From Shewanella halifaxensis HAW-EB4 (lineage in GTDB: Bacteria; Pseudomonadota; Gammaproteobacteria; Enterobacterales; Shewanellaceae), in assembly GCF_000019185.1 (NCBI RefSeq), contig NC_010334.1, positions 62,001-126,000 of the forward strand: DNA of 64,000 bases, read 5' to 3'. Below the pieces are notes generated by a model that was not told the origin of the DNA, searched no databases, and saw nothing but the letters and a program-made list of their open reading frames with translations. Numbering within the stretch: position 1 is the stretch's first letter; every line of letters starts with the position of its first letter. A program made the translations under genes and the position numbers. This document shows, one piece after another, positions 59,855 through 64,000 of this stretch.

Positions 59855-62710
59855 ATGAAGTTAACTCGCAAATCCAATGCGGCACCAACCGTAGAGAAAA
59901 AAACTCTAGGTATCAGCCGTCGTCAATTTATGAAGCAAGCAGGTATCACTTCTGGTGGTATCGTAGCAGCTTCTTTGTTGGGTACAGGCATGATGCGCAA
60001 AGCAGAAGCCAAAGATATCCCACATGATGTACCAACTGAAATCAAACGTACTGTATGTAGTGCGTGTGCGGTAGGTTGTGGTCTATACGCTGAAGTACAA
60101 AATGGCGTGTGGACAGGTCAAGAGCCAGCTTTCGATCACCCATTTAACGCGGGCGGTCACTGTGCTAAAGGTGCTGCACTACGTGAACATGGTCACGGTG
60201 AGAAGCGTCTGAAGTACCCAATGAAGCTTGTTGATGGCAAGTGGAAGAAACTATCTTGGGAGCAGGCTTTCAACGAAGTTGGCGACCAAATGCAGACCAT
60301 TCGTAAAGAATCGGGTCCAGACTCAGTTTACTTCATGGGTAGTGCTAAGTTCTCGAACGAAGGCTGCTACATGTACCGTAAATTTGCGGCAATGTGGGGC
60401 ACGAACAACGTCGACCACTCTGCACGTATTTGTCACTCTACCACTGTAGCCGGTGTTGCAAACACTTGGGGTTACGGTGCGCAAACTAACTCTTTCAACG
60501 ATATCCAGAATGCAAACGCAATCTTCTTCATCGGGTCAAACCCTGCTGAAGCGCATCCTGTTGCCATGCAGCATATCTTAATCGCTAAAGAGAAGAACAA
60601 CGCTAAGATTATCGTAGTTGATCCACGTTTCTCTCGTACAGCTGCTCACGCAGACCTTCACTGTGGTCTACGTCCAGGTACTGATATTCCATTCATCTAC
60701 GGTATGTTATGGCACATCTTCGAAAATGGTTGGGAAGATAAGACATTTATCCAGCAGCGTGTATTCGAAATGGACACTATCCGTGAGGAAGTGAAGAAGT
60801 TCCCACCAAAAGAAGTCGCTAACATCACAGGTTGTAGCGAAGAAGAAGTTTATCAAGCGGCTAAGCTAATGGCGGAAAACCGTCCAGGTACGGTTGTTTG
60901 GTGTATGGGTGGTACTCAGCATCACGTGGGTAACGCCAACACTCGTGCTTACTGTATCCTTCAGCTCGCTCTAGGTAACATGGGTGTGTCTGGTGGCGGT
61001 ACTAACATCTTCCGTGGTCATGATAACGTACAGGGTGCGACTGACTTAGGTCTACTGTTCGATACGCTACCGGGTTACTACGGCCTTAAGACTGGCTCTT
61101 GGAAGCACTGGTGTAATGTTTGGGACTTGGACTACGATTGGGTTAAGGCTCGTTTCGACCAAAACTCATACTTAGGCCGTATTCCAATGAACACGCCTGG
61201 TATTCCTTGTTCACGTTGGCACGATGGTGTTCTAGAAACACCAGAGAAGCTCGCTCAGAAAGACCGTGTTCGCATGGCATTCTTCTGGGGTCAATCAGTT
61301 AACACCGAAACTCGTCAGCGCGACGTGCGTGATGCACTCGATCAGATGGACACTGTAGTTGTTGTGGATCCATTCCCAACAATGGCGGGTGTTATGCACC
61401 GTCGTAAGAATGGTGTTTACCTTCTACCCGCTGCAACTCAGTTCGAAACTGAAGGTTCTGTGTCTAACTCGGGTCGTAGCCAGCAGTGGCGCGAGCAGGT
61501 TATCCAGCCTCTATTCGAATCTAAGACTGACCTTGAGATCATGTACCGTCTATCTCAAAAGCTTGGTTTTGCTGATGAGTATACTAAGCGTATCGCTAAA
61601 GATGCGAACGACGTTCTCGTTATCGAAGACGTGACTCGTGAAATTAACCGCGGTATGTGGACTATTGGTATGTCAGGTCAAAGCCCAGAGCGTTTGAAGC
61701 TGCATACTCAAAACTGGGGCACATTCAGCAACAAGACTCTTGAAGCTGTTGGCGGTCCTGCTAAAGGTGAAACCTACGGTCTACCTTGGCCATGTTGGGG
61801 GACTCCAGAGCAGAAGCATCCTGGTACTCAGATCCTTTATAACACAAACAAACACGTACTTGAGGGTGGCGGTAACTTCCGTGCTCGTTACGGTGTTGAG
61901 TATAAAGGTCAAAACCTACTTGCCGAAGGCAGCTACTCTAAAGGCTCTGAAATCCAAGATGGTTACCCAGAGTTTACTGCTGACATGCTTAAGCAACTAG
62001 GCTGGTGGGACGACCTAACTGCTGCTGAAAAAGCAGTAGCTGAAGGTAAGAACTGGAAGACCGATATCTCTGGCGGTATCCAACGTGTAGCTATGAAGCA
62101 CGGTTGTATCCCATTCGGTAACGCTAAGGCACGTTGTATTGTTTGGACTTTCCCTGACCAAGTCCCTGTTCACCGTGAGCCGTTATATACGCCTCGTCGT
62201 GATCTTGTGTCTAAGTACCCAACATATGACGATATGCAAGTTCATCGTCTACCGACGCTGTATAAATCAATCCAAGAGAAAGACACGGCGGCTAAGTATC
62301 CACTCGGTCTGACTTCTGGTCGTCTAGTTGAGTACGAGGGTGGTGGTGAAGAATCTCGTTCAAACCCATGGTTGGCTGAACTTCAACAAGAGATGTTTGT
62401 TGAAATCAACCCAGCTGATGCGGCTGATCGTAGTATTCGTGACGGCGACACGGTATGGCTAGAGGGTGCTGAAGGCGGTCGTATTAAGATCAAGGCGATG
62501 GTCACTCCACGCGTTAAGCCGGGTGTCACTTGGATGCCTTACCACTTTGCGGGTGAAATGCACGGCGAAAGCTTAGCGGCTAACTACCCAGAAGGTACGG
62601 TTCCTTACGTTATCGGTGAATCAGCTAACACTGCATTGACTTATGGTTATGACCCTGTGACTCAGATGCAAGAAACCAAAGCATCGCTATGTCAGATCAC
62701 TAAAGCCTAA
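59855..62710 (+). CDS. fdhA2: Formate dehydrogenase catalytic subunit FdhA2
   Basis: 951 residues; AGGAG before the ATG. Same layout as FdhA1: twin-arginine signal SRRQFMK at 21-27, [4Fe-4S] Cys68, Cys71, Cys75 and Cys103, Cys193-His194 at the Mo/W ligand position. Differs in the first cluster loop (SACAVGC against SHCSVGC in FdhA1) and in several stretches near residues 250, 410-430 and 590-600. A 62-bp segment around the active-site Cys codon (60410-60471) is DNA-identical to fdhA1 (54964-55025), which hints at gene conversion. Confidence 0.95.
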   Translation: MKLTRKSNAAPTVEKKTLGISRRQFMKQAGITSGGIVAASLLGTGMMRKAEAKDIPHDVPTEIKRTVCSACAVGCGLYAEVQNGVWTGQEPAFDHPFNAGGHCAKGAALREHGHGEKRLKYPMKLVDGKWKKLSWEQAFNEVGDQMQTIRKESGPDSVYFMGSAKFSNEGCYMYRKFAAMWGTNNVDHSARICHSTTVAGVANTWGYGAQTNSFNDIQNANAIFFIGSNPAEAHPVAMQHILIAKEKNNAKIIVVDPRFSRTAAHADLHCGLRPGTDIPFIYGMLWHIFENGWEDKTFIQQRVFEMDTIREEVKKFPPKEVANITGCSEEEVYQAAKLMAENRPGTVVWCMGGTQHHVGNANTRAYCILQLALGNMGVSGGGTNIFRGHDNVQGATDLGLLFDTLPGYYGLKTGSWKHWCNVWDLDYDWVKARFDQNSYLGRIPMNTPGIPCSRWHDGVLETPEKLAQKDRVRMAFFWGQSVNTETRQRDVRDALDQMDTVVVVDPFPTMAGVMHRRKNGVYLLPAATQFETEGSVSNSGRSQQWREQVIQPLFESKTDLEIMYRLSQKLGFADEYTKRIAKDANDVLVIEDVTREINRGMWTIGMSGQSPERLKLHTQNWGTFSNKTLEAVGGPAKGETYGLPWPCWGTPEQKHPGTQILYNTNKHVLEGGGNFRARYGVEYKGQNLLAEGSYSKGSEIQDGYPEFTADMLKQLGWWDDLTAAEKAVAEGKNWKTDISGGIQRVAMKHGCIPFGNAKARCIVWTFPDQVPVHREPLYTPRRDLVSKYPTYDDMQVHRLPTLYKSIQEKDTAAKYPLGLTSGRLVEYEGGGEESRSNPWLAELQQEMFVEINPADAADRSIRDGDTVWLEGAEGGRIKIKAMVTPRVKPGVTWMPYHFAGEMHGESLAANYPEGTVPYVIGESANTALTYGYDPVTQMQETKASLCQITKA

Positions 62711-62739
62711 GTGCAGAATTAGCTAGGAGAATTGCCAGA

Positions 62740-63309
62740 ATGGCTACAATGAAATTTTTATGTGACACCAAGCGCTGCATCGAGTGTAACGGTTGTGTCA
62801 CAGCATGTAAGAACGAAAACGACTCCGCTCTAGAGTGGGGAATTCAACGTCGTCGCGTAGTGACTATCAATGATGGTGTTAAAGGCGAAGCGTCTATCTC
62901 AGTAGCATGTATGCACTGTAGCGATGCACCTTGTATGGCTGTTTGCCCAGCAAACTGTTTCTACAAGACAGAAGATGGCATCGTACTGCACGATAAAGAT
63001 ACCTGTATCGGTTGTGGTTACTGCCTATACGCTTGTCCATTTGGCGCGCCACAGTTCCCTAAATCAGGTGCGTTCGGTGCTCGCGGTAAGATGGATAAGT
63101 GTACTTTCTGTGCCGGCGGCCCAGAAGAGAACTTCTCTGATGCAGAGCGTCAGAAGTACGGTGCAAACCGTATTGCCGAAGGCAAGCTGCCTATGTGTGC
63201 TGAGTTGTGTGCAACTAAGTCGCTACTAGCGGGTGATGCAGAGGTTATCTCTAATATCTTCCGTGAGCGTGTTGCATACCGTGGTTCTAACAAGAATGTT
63301 TGGGGCTAA
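62740..63309 (+). CDS. fdhB2: Formate dehydrogenase iron-sulfur subunit FdhB2
   Basis: 189 residues; TAGGAGAA before the ATG. Same four cluster sites as FdhB1. Slightly shorter tail (ending SNKNVWG). Co-transcribed with fdhA2 (29 nt gap). Electron carrier between FdhA2 and FdhC2. Confidence 0.95.
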   Translation: MATMKFLCDTKRCIECNGCVTACKNENDSALEWGIQRRRVVTINDGVKGEASISVACMHCSDAPCMAVCPANCFYKTEDGIVLHDKDTCIGCGYCLYACPFGAPQFPKSGAFGARGKMDKCTFCAGGPEENFSDAERQKYGANRIAEGKLPMCAELCATKSLLAGDAEVISNIFRERVAYRGSNKNVWG

Positions 63310-63384
63310 GCCTTAGATATTGAGTTAGTCCATAATCGCTGCAAGCTGTCTTACTGAGCTAGCTTGCAGCAATCAGGAGGTGAC

Positions 63385-64000
63385 ATGAACAAATGGTTCA
63401 AACACATAGGCGTGGCAATTGCACTATTATTTAGTGTGTCTGTATTTGCCCACGACGCCCCTAAAGTGGGTGACACTAATGAAGTAAATGGTCAAATCTG
63501 GGCTCAGCTAAAAGCGGGCGAGGAAGGCTATACAACTTCAACAAGTGAGTTCCACGGTCAAGCAATCAACACCTATGATCTACGTGTACTTGAGTTGCGC
63601 AGTGATATTCTTGCTCCAGCTATGATGGCAGCCCTTTTCGGCATGATCATCATCTTTGTACTGTTTATCAAAGTGAACGGTATTTCTAAGCTGCACGGTG
63701 GTTTCTCTGGCAAGTTGGTTTACCGTTGGTCTAAGTTTGATGTATCAATTCACTGGCTAGGTGCGATCCCTTGTCTGTTATTGATCCTGACAGGCTTAAC
63801 GTTACTGGCTGGGCGTTTCTTCTTCCAGCCGTACATAGGTGAAGGCTTATGGGCCGGTCTCGTTAACGCTGCTAAGCAGATCCACGACATCATGGCGATC
63901 CCGTTCATGATTGGTTGGGCGCTGATGACAGTGCTTTGGGCTAAGAACCAGATGCCTAAGATGTATGACCTTAAGTGGATGATGGTTGTTGGTGGTTACA
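63385..64000 (+). CDS. fdhC2: Formate dehydrogenase cytochrome b subunit FdhC2, partial at window end
   Basis: Open from the ATG at 63385 (AGGAGG upstream) to the window edge, 205 codons so far. Signal peptide (about 1-22, VFA), soluble segment with EVNGQIWAQLKAGEEGYTTST, a first helix MMAALFGMIIIFVLFIKVNG, and then KLVYRWSKFDVSIHWLGAIPCLLLILTGLTLL and IHDIM, which match FdhC1 in order. The remaining helices lie beyond the window. Confidence 0.93.
   Translation, partial: MNKWFKHIGVAIALLFSVSVFAHDAPKVGDTNEVNGQIWAQLKAGEEGYTTSTSEFHGQAINTYDLRVLELRSDILAPAMMAALFGMIIIFVLFIKVNGISKLHGGFSGKLVYRWSKFDVSIHWLGAIPCLLLILTGLTLLAGRFFFQPYIGEGLWAGLVNAAKQIHDIMAIPFMIGWALMTVLWAKNQMPKMYDLKWMMVVGGY

Overview
The window reads as chromosomal DNA of a marine Shewanella (Gammaproteobacteria). 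The evidence is the gene content and order: a formate dehydrogenase locus with fdhD, DUF3305 and DUF3306 proteins, a multi-cluster ferredoxin, a TorD-type chaperone and two tandem fdh operons; a hutI/hutC-hutU-hutH block; a GlyGly-CTERM M6 protease; and many RlmF/UbiC/YhgN/YbdG-type housekeeping proteins. No rRNA, tRNA, prophage or plasmid genes were recognised. This identification rests on recognition by reading, not on a database search.

Layout. 1-2.5 kb: two outer-membrane beta-barrel genes (minus). 2.8-4.2 kb: mogA followed by a 149-bp tandem array made of copies of its own 3' end; the fourth copy is broken by a 264-bp MITE-like element. 4.3-9.5 kb: a chemotaxis receptor, a NatA/NatB-like ABC exporter and a secreted TAP-type hydrolase. 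10-15.5 kb: acyl-CoA synthetase, two hot-dog thioesterases, a small GNAT protein, mtnC, and a lytic transglycosylase. 15.5-18.4 kb: an AT-rich island with an ATPase + HNH pair resembling the Septu (PtuA/PtuB) anti-phage system, bordered by hairpin-rich DNA and a 17-bp direct repeat. 18.4-24 kb: histidine utilisation genes with a palindromic HutC operator. 24-32 kb: a LysR gene facing an operon-like series (TSUP exporter, PLP-dependent desulfhydrase/cysteate-lyase family enzyme, NhaC-family transporter, RidA) that fits cysteate or D-cysteine breakdown, then a DUF3157-like protein and an iron alcohol dehydrogenase/cupin pair. 32-42.5 kb: an outer-membrane protein, a YbdG-type channel, LysE, a PlsC-like acyltransferase, an NTF2-like protein, a 30-residue membrane protein, a TANGO2/NRDE protein, a His-rich ZIP-like fusion, YhgN and a GH63 glucosidase. 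42.6-48.2 kb: a lipoprotein coupled to an M6 metalloprotease, ubiC, a FliL-like protein and rlmF. 48.3-64 kb: the formate dehydrogenase locus; the last gene (second cytochrome b subunit) runs off the window.

How the parts work together. The formate locus is the dominant theme: a HTH-PBP regulator and fdhD point left; to the right, from a sigma54-type promoter with upstream dyads, run the accessory genes and the FdhT-type chaperone, then fdhX1-A1-B1-C1 and fdhX2-A2-B2-C2. Both catalytic subunits have Tat signals and a cysteine (not selenocysteine) molybdenum/tungsten ligand. mogA, at the far end of the window, makes the cofactor such enzymes need. The least ordinary items are the mogA-tail array, the Septu-like island with its hairpin borders, the possible cysteate module, and the small lipoprotein whose C-terminal half resembles the propeptide of the protease it is coupled to.
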